From positions 1,488,001 to 1,552,000 of the forward strand of contig NW_026570235.1 in NCBI RefSeq assembly GCF_019649055.1: DNA of 64,000 bases, in the 5' to 3' direction. Numbering within the stretch: the stretch's first letter is position 1; each line of letters begins with the position of its first letter. The notes below the pieces were generated by a model that did no database searches, was not told the origin of the DNA, and saw nothing but the letters and a program-made list of their open reading frames with translations. The translations under genes were made by a program, and so were the position numbers. The stretch comes from Paramacrobiotus metropolitanus. Taxonomy: Eukaryota > Tardigrada > Eutardigrada > Parachela > Macrobiotidae. Positions 12,295-24,400 of this stretch are shown here, piece by piece.

Positions 12295-13184
12295 ATTATT
12301 AATTATTGTCACGATGCTGTTTTTCTTTCCTACGAATTCTTTTTCGTGTATTTTCGTGTATACAAATGTACAGAGTACGGTTCCGTTACTGATCCTGAAT
12401 GTCTTGTTGTCAAGTAAGTATTTCAAATAGGTCATTAGTCATTGTTGCAAATTAAAGGTCTACAAGAAACGTTGTCTTTTTGAAAACAGGCGATAGTAAA
12501 GGCTGTAGAGCTGGGTTCAAATTATCACTCTGCTTTACCAGTTTCTACATGATACATCTTTTACATGTTTTTACATGATGTTTTTACATCAGTATGGCAG
12601 AGTGCATGTGATATCCTTTCCCGACCGGAAACAAAGAATTCTTCGTGCTAAATCTGTACAATCTGTACGCACAGTGAAACATGCTTCTCTTATAATAAAG
12701 CAGCTGCGAGTTGAAATCTAATTTCACACTACTCGTTATGGTGTTATTATGAATTTAAGTAATCCGCTTAATCCGATTGACTTAACTCAAGAGTCGTAAT
12801 TATAAGCAGAACGTCAGCAATAATGCACTGCACCGCTCTTTTTGCATAACTTGTGTACAATGCATGAGTAGTGGGCAAAAGTGTCAGCCATCTATACAAA
12901 TAACTTGTATTCGAACAGTTATCTTGCACAGTGGAAAAATGCTGATGCCAAACCACTGTGGTGCATCTTGTTTGTGCGCGACATTTAGCAGATGTTGGCA
13001 CACGGGTTACGACAATCTGCAAGTTATAGAATTATACTGTCATACAAATTAACTGACCAATCGCATTTTATACTTAATACACGACACTCGATAGTTTGTT
13101 TACCATTTTATTCCGTGTTTGCGGAATTCCTTTACCGGTGCTGATTTACCAAATTAAGATGTGGAAAGCGGTAGTCGGCTGAAC
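12295..13184. other. Intergenic region
   Basis: AT-rich sequence with no supported gene. Short frames near 12768-13052 on both strands lack splice signals and any recognisable domain. Confidence 0.4.
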
Positions 13185-13192
13185 TATAAAAG
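13185..13192 (+). promoter_or_regulatory. TATA box (TATAAAAG)
   Basis: A strong TATA match lies about 30 bases upstream of a pyrimidine-rich initiator-like sequence (cttcattcattt, near 13212) and about 120 bases before the start codon at 13308. Spacing and orientation fit the core promoter of the Gly/Tyr-repeat gene. A focused TATA promoter suggests regulated or tissue-specific, high-level expression. Confidence 0.65.
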
Positions 13193-13307
13193 CGACCTGC
13201 CATCTTGTCCTCTTCATTCATTTAACCATTTTCGCACTCAACACTCTAATAATAACTAATAAGCCACTCATACAAAACTTGTCGTCCTAGTTAATACTGC
13301 AACAAGA

Positions 13308-14016
13308 ATGGTAAGTCTTAATATCAACACTCACATTATTTAAATTTCACGGTGTATATAATCATAACATTGTTTTTCAGATTGTCGCCTACATTTCCCT
13401 CGCCTGCCTGGTGGCCGTCAAAGGTCAAGTACCGCTTGCTTTTGGACAGGATCAAACTCCTGACGTGCTGCAACTTTACCAGCTGTTGGATGACCGTTCG
13501 GACCAAATCATGATGGCCGCCCAGGAACTGGGTGCCGCTATTGATGCGCTGAAAAATGGGCATGCCAGGGATTTTCTGAAGAATGCATTCGGCTCGGGCA
13601 TGGTCCCGGTATCCGGCTCTAGTGACGCTAGTGCGCCCATGCCTCTTCCTCAGTCTGGTATATAACAACCCAAACGTTTACCGAAACAGAAAATCGTTTG
13701 GAGAAAAATTTTTTTGTGCTCTAACGCTACTTGTTTAGGACTGGAGACAGTGTCCTCGGTTGTTCCAACGGCAGAGACGCCTTCCATTGCAAAACCCGCT
13801 GAACTGACAGTGAGCCGTCCAAAGCGCTCATATGGCCGCTATGGTGGTTATGGACGCAGTTATGGAGGTTACGGTGGTCGCCGATATGGCGGATATAGCA
13901 GCGGTTATGGTGGCTACGGAGGATACAATCGTGGATACTACGGCGGTTATGGTGGTTATGGCTACGGAGGCAACCGCGGATATGGATATGGAGGATACGG
14001 TCGCTACTATGGTTAA
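13308..14016 (+). CDS. Small secreted Gly/Tyr-repeat protein (YGGYG type)
   Basis: Three-exon model: ATG alone at 13308-13310 before GTAAGT; exon 13381-13657 after tttttcag; exon 13739-14016 after ttgtttag. The sum is 558 bases, 185 residues, in phase. A signal peptide (MIVAYISLACLVAVKG) is followed by a helical acidic region (about residues 25-75, FGQDQTPDVLQLYQLLDD) and a Pro/Ser linker. A basic cleavage site (RPKR) then precedes a C-terminal domain made of GGYG, YGGY and RGYGGYG repeats ending GRYYG. The layout matches secreted precursors that release Gly/Tyr-rich peptides, such as the nematode NLP/CNC antimicrobial peptides, and also some cuticular or shell Gly/Tyr proteins. Which applies cannot be decided from composition. 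A TATA box lies upstream. Confidence 0.75.
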
Positions 14017-14870
14017 CTTCGAAATTCTGCTCTCGTCAAGCTAGACAAGCTTATATATCAGCAGCGCCGTTCGACATTGTGACTTCGGAAGCTGAGCCAA
14101 AGTTAAAATGGGAATGAAACTCGTAGCTTTATTATCTGGCGTCTTTTTATTTTTTTAAACGGATTAAAAATCATCGACTGTATACCTTTTTCAAAGGTCA
14201 CTTTGCTGTTGTGTCTACCCTAGCGATCTCTTGGCTGCAGTCTAATGAAATGACATTGAACTGCTAAAGTACAAATTAGAAACCGCGTTACTGAACCGGT
14301 ACAGTAAGATTCTTCCACAGAAAGTTAGTTCTGCATTGGTTAAACCAGGTAAACAGTTGTAATACTTTAAGTTTTGAAAGTTTCAAAAAATTAACGCACT
14401 GCTTGGTTGTTGGCACAATATAGTGAGAATATGGTGTTATAACAACTCATTAGCCAGTCTGTCCGGTCCACTGGATTATTAAACTTACATATTGCTTATA
14501 CTATAGAATTATGATTTTTTTCAAAATTTTGGTTGCACGCTTTTTTTCACGTAAAAAAGTGATCTTTTAAGTTGTTCTTTGTCATTATTCTACTCTTAAG
14601 TTCGAAGTCCAAAGCAAAAATTTTAAATACGCGAGTGTCCCGGTGCTCGGCACACACCGTGTGGGTGGCGGCTAGGTGGTAGGAGCTACAAAGACCAACG
14701 CTTAAATACAGATTGGTCAATTTGTATTTTTAATTTTTCGATCGAAGAGCGAACATCTGCAAAGGATTTATTTGTAATCTAATCTAGGATCGGGAAAGAA
14801 TAAGCACTCAGTTCATCACACTGTTGCCTTTTAAATTTCACGGAATATTTAAGTGTTCTCAGCTCTGGGA
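14017..14870. other. Intergenic region
   Basis: 3' region of the Gly/Tyr gene and 5' region of MED8. AT-rich, with no supported exon. Confidence 0.4.
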
Positions 14871-16248
14871 ATGCAGCGGCCTCCGGTACCCATCGCACCC
14901 AGCGCGAATCCTTCCGCGACGCCTGTCGTCCCCGCCACAGCCACAACTGGACCCACACTCAACGGGACATTTCTGCCATCAACCTCGGCCATCAGGCCAC
15001 CGCTGCCGCCTCCCCCTGATCCGGGAATCGATATGGTACTGAATCACATCCAGGACATTCGCAGCAACATTTCGGGTCTTCTCCTGCACATCGAAACCCA
15101 GACGGATTACTTGTCTTGGTATGGAATGTGAAGTCTGCGATAGTCATTTGATCGTGCCAGCACAACACGAAACGTAGTGGGTTTGCTCTTTAACTAGGCC
15201 GAGCATCATGGACCGATTCAGTCTGATCTCCAGTCAGATGGCTAATCTGGCCAAAACGATGAAGAATGAGAAGAGTCCTGATCTGCGTAAAGCTGTCGTG
15301 GTTCCTAATTTCGTCACACAAGAGTCCGATGCAAATGTTGAAGTAAGCAAATCCTTTTCGAAGTCTGGAAATTCTCCCTTAATATCGTGAAATACGACTA
15401 GGAAAGTTCAGAAATACTTTTGTAAATTTTGAAGTTTCGTCTTCGGATTTTGTGTTCTTATACCTTCGTCTCATTATTTATTTTGCAGATTACTTTTTTA
15501 TGTTCCTTTCTTAATTCTTTAGAATTTGTAATTTGTTTTTATCATTTTTCCGGTTTTGATGATTTCGAGTAGGCTGTGGTTTTTTGTGGAACGAGTTTAA
15601 TTTGCACATTTTTAACAATTTCCGTTGAAGTATCCGAAATCTTGTGAAATTTTAATTTCTCCGATTATTCTCATGTTTTTGCAGAAATTGACGGAGGGCA
15701 GAATAACCAGTGTAAATCATGAGAATGTTCCGACGTACCTCCGAACGCGGCTCGATCCTGGATTGGAGGAGCGTTTTGATTTGGCCTTCAACAAAGTTCC
15801 TCCCGGAAATACGGAGATTGCTCAAAAGGCTGACAAGCAGATACAGCAGCTGAACAAAATTGTGTCTTCCTTGATTGATCACGTGGAGCAAAATAGAGCG
15901 GAAGAGACGAAAACAGGTGAAAACGATAATGAAAAAACTGTAAACCGAATTTCGCATTTGGTGTATTATGCACAGTGTTCTAATTATGTTTACTTATTGT
16001 CGAAGGGTATCCTACTGTAGTCGCTGGGCTGCATTGAATAATTTCGTCTATCGACTGTTTTAATATTTTGTGTAGCCGGGAAGTCCGCCATGCCAGTGAC
16101 GTACAATTCGGAAGATACGCGCACTATTTTTGCCTCTGCTTTCACGGGGAAAGGGTTGTCCGCGATTTCCAGTTTTGGTGGTACAGGACGAACACAGCAG
16201 CAGGGACCGACGACAGGACCTGGATCGAAAGCGGTGGGACAGTCGTAA
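14871..16248 (+). CDS. MED8: Mediator complex subunit 8
   Basis: Four exons: 14871-15118, 15198-15342, 15685-15916, 16076-16248. The sum is 798 bases, 265 residues, all phases agreeing. MED8 is a head-module subunit of Mediator, linking transcription activators to RNA polymerase II in the nucleus. The family core is clear: a helical N-terminal segment (HIQDIRSNISGLLLHI), then YLSWPSIMDRFSLISSQM matching the LTWPSVLDSFALLSGQ region of animal MED8, then NEKSPDLRKAVVVPNF, the VPTYLRTRLDPGLEER block, a coiled segment (ADKQIQQLNKIVSSLIDHVEQN) and a C-terminal AFTGKGLSAISS like the AFGKGL motif. The length matches the family (about 260-270). An unusual Pro/Ala/Thr-rich stretch of about 50 residues precedes the core. 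It converges on glutamine synthetase. Confidence 0.9.
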
Positions 16249-17278
16249 TCCAGAGAAGGTGTCTTATTCGATGATCTCATCGCTTTATTTAAATGGGGCT
16301 CTGTGGATGGGTAGGTTCGCAACAGTGAACATGCAGAGTTTCAATTTGTAGTGACACACATCATTTTGCACCGTTCTGTGCGGAGTACATAAACCCGTTT
16401 TGTTTTGGATGAATACACAATCATGTTTTGTTTTGGACCTGCAGTACCAGTGTGTTGCTGGTAAAACGTCGCCTCAGACTTTACTTACACATTTCATGCA
16501 TTTTCGACAAGAATTAAAGTAAGCATCAGGAGAGAAGTATATTTTAATTCTACGGTGGATAGTGGATACTCAGGCCCCGGCAGAATGTACTTGTGTGCAT
16601 TGTAGAACGCTGTTTATGCTATCTTCTGTTTGAGTTTGAGAGGTCTGTAACTTGCTTTGTAATCGGTTAAACAGCAAGATTCACGACCGCGAACAATTAA
16701 GCACCTAGAATACTAGGTGAAACAATGTTACCATAGCCCGCAGCAAATTGGATACATTGTGTCATTTCAAGAATAATTGCTTATTATGTAAGCATGCATG
16801 GCATACTCGCGTGGAAATAATCCCCTCTGCGACCTTCTGATCTTTGCACTGTCCCAGTAAAACGTGAGTTATTATTAATAATTATTACCTTAGGACTGTA
16901 CACACTGATAACATAGCCCACAATGTGTAAGGATAACACCATTGAGAAAACTGGCAAAACTTCATTTCAGGTATTGCAAGACGAAGTCGTGCAACTGACA
17001 TGGCTTATGGCAAGGAATAGGAAACAGCGTAATTCCCCATTAAAACATCTTCCAAAATAAAATGTATACTTCAAGTCTACGCTAAAACTGAAAAATGGAT
17101 GGATTGCAAATCTTTTAAAATAAAAGCGGTAAAAGATTCGGTTCGGCAATGCTGCAAAACGACACATAAACATTGCTATCAGAAAACTGACTAATCTATC
17201 AGACAACAGAAATAAAATATGTCATGTTATCAAAATCGCTAAGAGGCATGCCCTGGTTCCAAGTTGACCTGCTGATTT
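16249..17278. other. Convergent 3' intergenic region
   Basis: Lies between the 3' ends of MED8 (plus) and glutamine synthetase (minus). AT-rich, with no supported coding exon. Confidence 0.4.
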
Positions 17279-20185
17279 CTATTCCACAGTCTGATCCAGG
17301 CAAGTAGTGCGAACGATAATTTCCGTTACAGAGTAAGGGTCACAGTTGGATGCCGGTCGACGATCTTCCAGATAACCGTGCCCATCTTCGGCAACCTGAC
17401 GCGGAATTCGGATGCTAAAAAAGACACCGGTAAATCACCAAGAATTTTTGCCAGTTTAAATACCACTCAATCAATTGCAAAGAAAATAAATGCAAATATA
17501 CTGTAATGAAAAATCTCGTTTTAAATGCTTTATGCAATGGAAACTTGTTGAGTTAATCCATAAATTTCGTGGCCCAACTATCCAGTATCTAACAATACCG
17601 TACCTGCATCCTCTGTTGGCTACACCCGCGGAAAAGTCATGGATGCTGGACGTTTCATGACGTCCAGTCAAGCGACGCTGATTGTCTTGGCCTCCTTTTG
17701 GGTCATAATTACGAATGTGATTAGCGTGGACTTTGCCCATCTTTTCAATGGCATCTTCAATGGCCTGCAAGCCTTTTCCTGGAGTTCGCATGGCTTTCGT
17801 GCTGAAATTCGTGTGAGCACCAGCACCATTCCAGTCGCCCGGCACCGGTTTCGGGTCGAAGGACACTACAACTCCGAAATCTTCCGCCACACGGTGCAAG
17901 ATGTATCGTGACATCCACAATTCATCTCCCTAAATACAACAGCTGGATTGAAACTTCTATCGAAACTATCGAAACTTTTGTGTCTTGGACACCGAAAAAC
18001 TTACCGCCGAAATACCTTCACAAGGTCCAATTTGGAATTCCCACTGAGCCGGCATTACCTCAGCGTTGGTGCCTGCAATTTTGATTCCAGCGTATAAACA
18101 AGCCCGGTAATGGGCTTCCATGATGTCACGGCCGTAGACTTTATCCGTTCCAACTGCGCAGTAGTACGGACCTAAAAATCTTCAAAATTTAATTGGTGCG
18201 CATACTCATAGCACCTGTTGCAGTAAGTACTGCTCTTGAATTGTTTAAACAGATCGCGAAGACGTTGTCCGGTTGGTAAAGTATACCTTGTGGTCCCGGA
18301 AATCCATTTTTGGGCCAACCGAACGGACGACCGTCAACGTCCAGAAGCGAGTATTCCTGCTCAATGCCAAACCATGGCTCAAAATCTTTAGCCTGAGTCA
18401 TCACTTCGGCACATGCTCGGCGCTTATTACTTTCTGTAAAAATAATAAGCTTATAATTTCCAGCTAACTAATTGTTTGTAACAGTTTTACGATCAAGTAT
18501 GTAGTACTAACTACTGCAGTACGTATAAACATTTGCGCACTGGAAGATCTAAGTCCAGTCTCTAGGCTTATCATAACAAAATACAACACATGCGCCAATT
18601 CAGTTTACTTACAAGAAGCAATACCGGCAATTACACAATTATCGTTAGCCAAACAAAGCCGCTTTGACTCTGTTTAACATCCTGCAGGTATTTTCATTAC
18701 ACACAATATTTTATTCTTTAGCGCAAATGGCTCTCCTGGGTCCAACGTCTAAAGTTTACCTGTTGGCTTTTTGTTGTATTTGTACGTTTCGCACAGCACG
18801 AGCTTGTTCTTGCCACCGGTGAATGGATCCGGGTACAATGCTACAGGGTGTAAATAGACGTCGCTGTTGCTTCCTTCGGCCTGGTAAGTACTTGAACCAT
18901 CGTAGTTCCAGATGGGAAGATCTAAACGTAAGATTACAACATGTGACAGACGGCCATAAAAGTCCCCTAAAACACCGCACCGGCACGAGCTCACCAGGGT
19001 AGCTGCACAGTGCACATTTAGCTGTAATAACGAGCATATAAAATACCTATCTAAAACTGATGCCCAGTTTTGCACGTTCACACGGGTTCTCTAATTTTTT
19101 ACAAAAGCTGCATGCAACCATTAATTAGGTACTTAACGATGCGGTTACAACCATTCAACAACACTTGAAGAAGGGCAAAATATGTGATTTACTGTTAAAT
19201 AAAGCAAAAGGCAATGTACACTGTTCGGTATGAGATTAATCAATAGCATTGCTGAATCACAAGGGCTACTAAATGCAGACAATAATTTATTTGGAGTGAG
19301 AATCACAGGCATTTCCCGCAAACATCCATTAGTTGCATGCCAGCATTTACCTTATCTTCTCTACCCTAGTGTTACGTAGTGTACTTGAAAATCCTTCTGC
19401 AGAATAATGAACTTCTTATATAGAATATATTACACTTCCTGTACTGCTTTCCGGAAAATGCACCAGAACCAGTCAAATTTTCAGAAACCACAAAACTCAT
19501 TTCTGCAAATTCCGAAAAACCTCGCCGAAACGGCTGTGATATGCCGTATGTTCTAATGACATTTTTTTACAGAAAAAGCACGCAAAAATCGAAATCCATA
19601 ATTACGTACATCATACCTTAGTAACCTTACTACCTTACCTTACATGTACGCGCATACTTGAATATTCCTTTTAAGTATTCTTTTTAAAAACTATGATCAC
19701 TATCGCTACATCAAACTTGTAATTGATATAGTATGTGAATGGAATTTCGATTATTCAACCAGCAGAAAAACAAATGTTGATTTTGCTCTGATGGTATAAA
19801 TATGATATATATTTATATATGGTGTAAAATTAACCGAATAACCATCGATCAGCTGTTTGTATCACATGCAGCCAAACGGCAGTTTCGTACACATGCACTG
19901 CAGTTGGTCCAATTTTAAACCTTGCTACTTTCAAACTGTTCTGTGTTTGAACCATCTTCAACGACCTTTCACAATTTCAATTTTCCATTCTACTGTCAAC
20001 TTTATTACACTACCTTCTGGGCTTTTCGGCTCTGAGTCCAGCGTCCTGGATTTACACCGCAGATTTTCATGGGTCCCGTCAATCCATATGTAACATGCAG
20101 TAACTTTGTCTCCTTGTGGCAAAGAGAGATAAGTGCTCAAAATAGCCTTATCGGTTTCGGCGGGTAATGAGCGGGAAGACGGCAT
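17279..20185 (-). CDS. GS: Glutamine synthetase
   Basis: Six exons, in gene order 20185-20014, 18921-18760, 18433-18287, 18171-18005, 17929-17604, 17414-17279. The sum is 1110 bases, 369 residues, with every phase matching. The enzyme joins ammonia to glutamate using ATP, usually as a decamer in eukaryotes. Visible family blocks: [19 protein letters not shown] (beta-grasp domain), [43 protein letters not shown] (metal-binding Glu residues), [81 protein letters not shown]-type segment near [17 protein letters not shown], and SIRIPR. The length is normal and no key residue is missing. The start is the ATG at 20183-20185. It is divergent from the melted gene. Confidence 0.95.
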
Positions 20186-21485
20186 TTCCAAAAACAGAAG
20201 CGTTAGGTGTGATAAAAGCAAGATCTAAGCGACTGCCTGCAATAGTTCTGTTTCAGAAAAAGACCTAAAACTTTACATTACACCACAAGACTACTGCAAA
20301 CTGCAGCTGGGTCAGAAAAACTTTTGACAAGTGAAACGTAGCCTATACATGACGTGGTGGGGTATATAAAATTGGCACGGTATCAAAGATTCATTCCAAG
20401 TATTTGTAAGTACTTGTGCCAGCTCTGTGCAGCACGTGAATTATGAACCTGACCAATCAGCTGCTCAATGTGAATTGTTGATTCCAATATTTGTACTACT
20501 TCTAACCTAATTCCACCGAACGTTACCGACTACCGATTCAATTAGCTAATGTTATAATGTTATTAATGCCGGAATATTGTAAAGTTTTATACCTACAGTT
20601 AATAAAAAACTCGATAATCATACTTTATTGTATGTTTGTATTGAAAAATGCTTGAGCTTTGCAGTCGAAGGAAAGTAGGGTAGCCGGTAACGTATGCCGT
20701 TTAAAGGGCGCGATACAGCGTTACCATACCTCTCATAAGCACTCAAAATGCTTAAAGCTTAATTATTTAAAAAATATAAACTCTAGTTCTACAAAACATC
20801 AGAAAATTATTATAATGTGACTTTATTTAACAACGAGTTGGTGGCTTTCTGCGAGCATCGAAAAAGCCATTAATACAAAGCCTCGTAAAATTTGAGAAGT
20901 ACGGACTACGGAGCAACGTTACAATCTTATCATTAGAAAGTCTTCAGGATAAGAATGATGAACAGAAGTGATTCCAGGGAAAATGAAATGGAATCTTGTC
21001 ATCTTCCAAAACTGCGTCAGCTACAGGTGGCCAGTGGACTAGCGCGCTGCCGTCCGTCGTACGCATCTGTTCGTACTGTAAAGTGCTACCGGATACAACA
21101 AAAAGTTTCCAAAATTATCTAACTTCTGTTCCTGTTGGCTGTTGTTGCCATTTATAATTCATTATTGTGTGCTTATTAGGATTAAAAAAACATTATTGTG
21201 TAATTATTATGATTTATTTGTAGAATATAGAGATGCTTGTACTACATCTTTTACGTTTTTCTTGGAGTTGGGATTTGGTAGTGTTATTAGTGGCCCTGTG
21301 TCGAGTGGTTTGGTTGTACATTTACCATCAGGGAGTTAGCTTACCATCAGGGAGTTAGCTTACCATTAGAACTTCAGCCCGTTAAATTCTGCTTTTTCGC
21401 CGTTTCTACCAACAAAAGTACAAAAAACCTGAGTCTGGGTCGATTACATCATTTGGAGACGGTTCATCACTGAACAAACTTTATT
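20186..21485. other. Divergent promoter region of GS and melted
   Basis: About 1.3 kb between the start codons of glutamine synthetase (minus) and melted (plus), so it should contain both promoters. A TATATAAAA stretch at about 20364-20372 is oriented towards melted but lies far from its ATG, so its role is unclear. A 19-base unit (ttaccatcagggagttagc) is tandemly duplicated at 21322-21359. No coding exon is seen. Confidence 0.4.
21322..21359 (+). repeat. Two tandem copies of a 19-base unit
   Basis: Two exact copies of ttaccatcagggagttagc, followed by a truncated third start (ttaccatta). They lie in the 5' flank of melted. Probably a minor tandem duplication; a regulatory role is only possible. 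Confidence 0.8.
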
Positions 21486-24400
21486 ATGAATCCTTTATTT
21501 GCAAGAGTTCTACAATTCTCCGATTTATCGGTTGCTGGCGATTTGTTTTCCATTCCGAATGACGAAGTTTTGAGTAGTTTGAATGAGGTATCGTTGCTGT
21601 CGTAAGGCTAATTTAGATTCGTGACTGGCTCAATGACAAACAAATTATTAAATAGTCAGTTTAGGCTTTTTGAGAGTAGTTTAAATATAGCTCTGTTCTA
21701 GTTTGCTGTTTGCTTAATCATTGTAATGTGAAATCTGGTGACGTTGGTCCTAATAAATTGGTGCAACAGGTGCTCGGTTGTTTTGCTTTGTTTATTACAG
21801 TTTATACTGATATTACGACCGTAATAGATCGAGAGATTATCGAAACTTTCTGAATTGTGCTGCTGTGCATTAATTATTTCTTACAGGTGTTGGCAGAAGT
21901 TGAAGTCATTATTGATAATGCATCGTACGCCACGAATATCAACCATCAGAATGTCGTTGAGATCTGCGTAACGCGAGCCACGGCAGCCGTGCGCGAAACT
22001 GACTCACTCAGCCGCTTTGCTCCGGCTCTTCTGGATCTCCTGCAGAAATGCTTTCAAAAAGATCTCGCATCCGGTGCAACGGGAGTCAGCTCTCCGTATG
22101 CCAAAATTGCGTCGGATTTGATCAATTGTGTTTTTATGGTAAGTCAAGGAAAATAATATTTATTGACAATAATATTTTTTATGGGAATTGCATAAGCTTT
22201 GTCTTAAAAATTTTCGGCGGAATTTTTTAACGCCTCTGAAATAGCTATTCGAATGGTTACTGACGGGGTAAAACTATAATAAAAAAAATTTTAATGTAAA
22301 TATTAATTTACGGACTTCACACCCTATGATGGTATGATTGTTGCATTGCGGTCGGCATGCTTTCAAAAGAAGCAACAGGCGATTATGAGACATATTTTAT
22401 CCAGGGTTACATGAAGCCCGATGTGATGAAGCAAGCGCTTCCGATCGGAATCCGTTTCCTGGTGTGTTCTAGTCCTGAACTGGCACGCAATGTATCGTGC
22501 TATCTTTCACTAATTGCCATACAGCAGCCATTTCTGATTTATCCATACGTGGGCGATTTCATTCACGGTGCTTTGGCAGGTTTGTCAAAATTTGTCTTTT
22601 GTATTAGCGGTTGTTTCATTAGAGCTTTTCTCATAAACTTTATAACCATATGCAGCGTCGGCGGCAATACATACGTTTATACACTTGCATCTGTATATTG
22701 GAGCAGCCTGTAAGTAACTTTATGAAGAATTTTTTTTAGGATACTCGCAGTTGATCAGAATTCTTCCCCAGTTGTATACGGTGAATTCCAAACCGGTGTT
22801 GGAAAATGTTGAGCAACTGGCGAAATTACTTCCTCTCGGTGGTAATCCGGAAAAGGATAGTCTGTTAAGTTTATTTGCTCTGGTGGCTAGAGAACATCCA
22901 CAGGTGCACAATTGTTTAAATTAGTTTGCCTCTGTTGTTTCCGTTTTCGTTTGTGGTACGTATTTTATCACATTTTGCAGGCCTTGTGGTCCGCTGTGAG
23001 CGATATTGCAGCACTTCTAAATGATGGAAAGTTTATGGCATCGACTTTTCGACTGTTCACGCAGATCGCTAAGAAGAATCCTATTCCATTCCTGACCAAT
23101 TTGATCAAATTGAAAAAAGCCGTCGATGCTGATCGTAGCTTATTTCCTGCCGCGATAACGATTTTTGGTGCCATTTCTAGACTGGGCGAGGTATGCAACA
23201 AATCAATTAAAATCAAAATTGACCAGAGTAGGTTTGTAATTGTGATCACTTTGTGAAAATTACACTTTTGTAAAGCTACTCTGTACCAAGTCGAATAAAA
23301 CTTTATTACCAGTTTTTCCTTATTATGTGCTTTTTTTTGCAGAATGTCGCTAGAGATTGTCTACAGTTTTTAATTTCGCGATCCGGTGGAGCGGATCACA
23401 CAAGTCTTTCATATTTAGCCAAAGAAATTAAGGACATACTTGAACTCTACCCGAATTTGGCGTCGGAGACAGATGGATTTTTATCCAAGAACTTTCCTGG
23501 TGGTGCTGCTTCCTTCAGCAGTTTATCCTACTCGGACAATAAGTATGTATACGTGATACTTTCTTATTGGATACTCCATCTTTCCGTTTTTTAGCCATCA
23601 CAATTACGATTCCGACGACCCACTTCCACCGTATCATGCTACAGATTATGGATTATCAGCACAAAAATCACTTGTTTCACAGCAGTCGCTTTATAGTCCA
23701 CATCTTTATGGTATGGGTAAAACGGCTGTCGATGTGCGCCAAATCTCTACTGCTGGCATGAAATTCCCTCCGAATGGCAACATATCGGCCAGTAGTATAC
23801 CGGCCAAGTACGACTAAGTCAAAGAATATGTGGAGTACGATCTGTGCTTAGTTACTGCTGTTACAGGTTATCATTTGACAACCCCATAAAAAGTCTAAAC
23901 GGTAGCCGCGGATCTGTGGTGGCAAATGCGGCGGCTCGAAACAGTCACCAGTCTTTGGCGTCGAAGGGAAACAGTCGCCATTCCCTTGGTAATCTACTGA
24001 TTTTACTGTTTAACTACAGTACGATGTGAAACGTTGTGAACGTGCAGTTTTTTCTAGCGTCTTCGGGATTGATATCCATGACTAATCAGAAAGGAAGCAG
24101 ACAATCTGTTACTGCCAACCGATCCAAGCCGGAGTTGTTATCCAAATCTCATTTACCGTACGTTTAAGCGTAAAGGTAGTTTTGTGAAAATGTAACTTAT
24201 GTCTCATGCTGGTGTACTGCAGTGCTATTTGTGCAGCACAAATTCGGTTTTTGTTAGTATCGTATGATCATTTCATACGTCAGAACGGAAATGAAAGTAG
24301 GTGATTGGTGCTTTTGATTCGCATTACGGATCGCGGCGTTTTAACACCTCTTGATTTTTGGTAGAGTAGGTGAATTGGGCGTGGGGAAGTTTTTATGATA

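Noticed and set aside
12500-12545. tRNA-like gggttcaaat box
   Set aside because: No matching A box, cloverleaf arms or 3' oligo-T at the right spacing.
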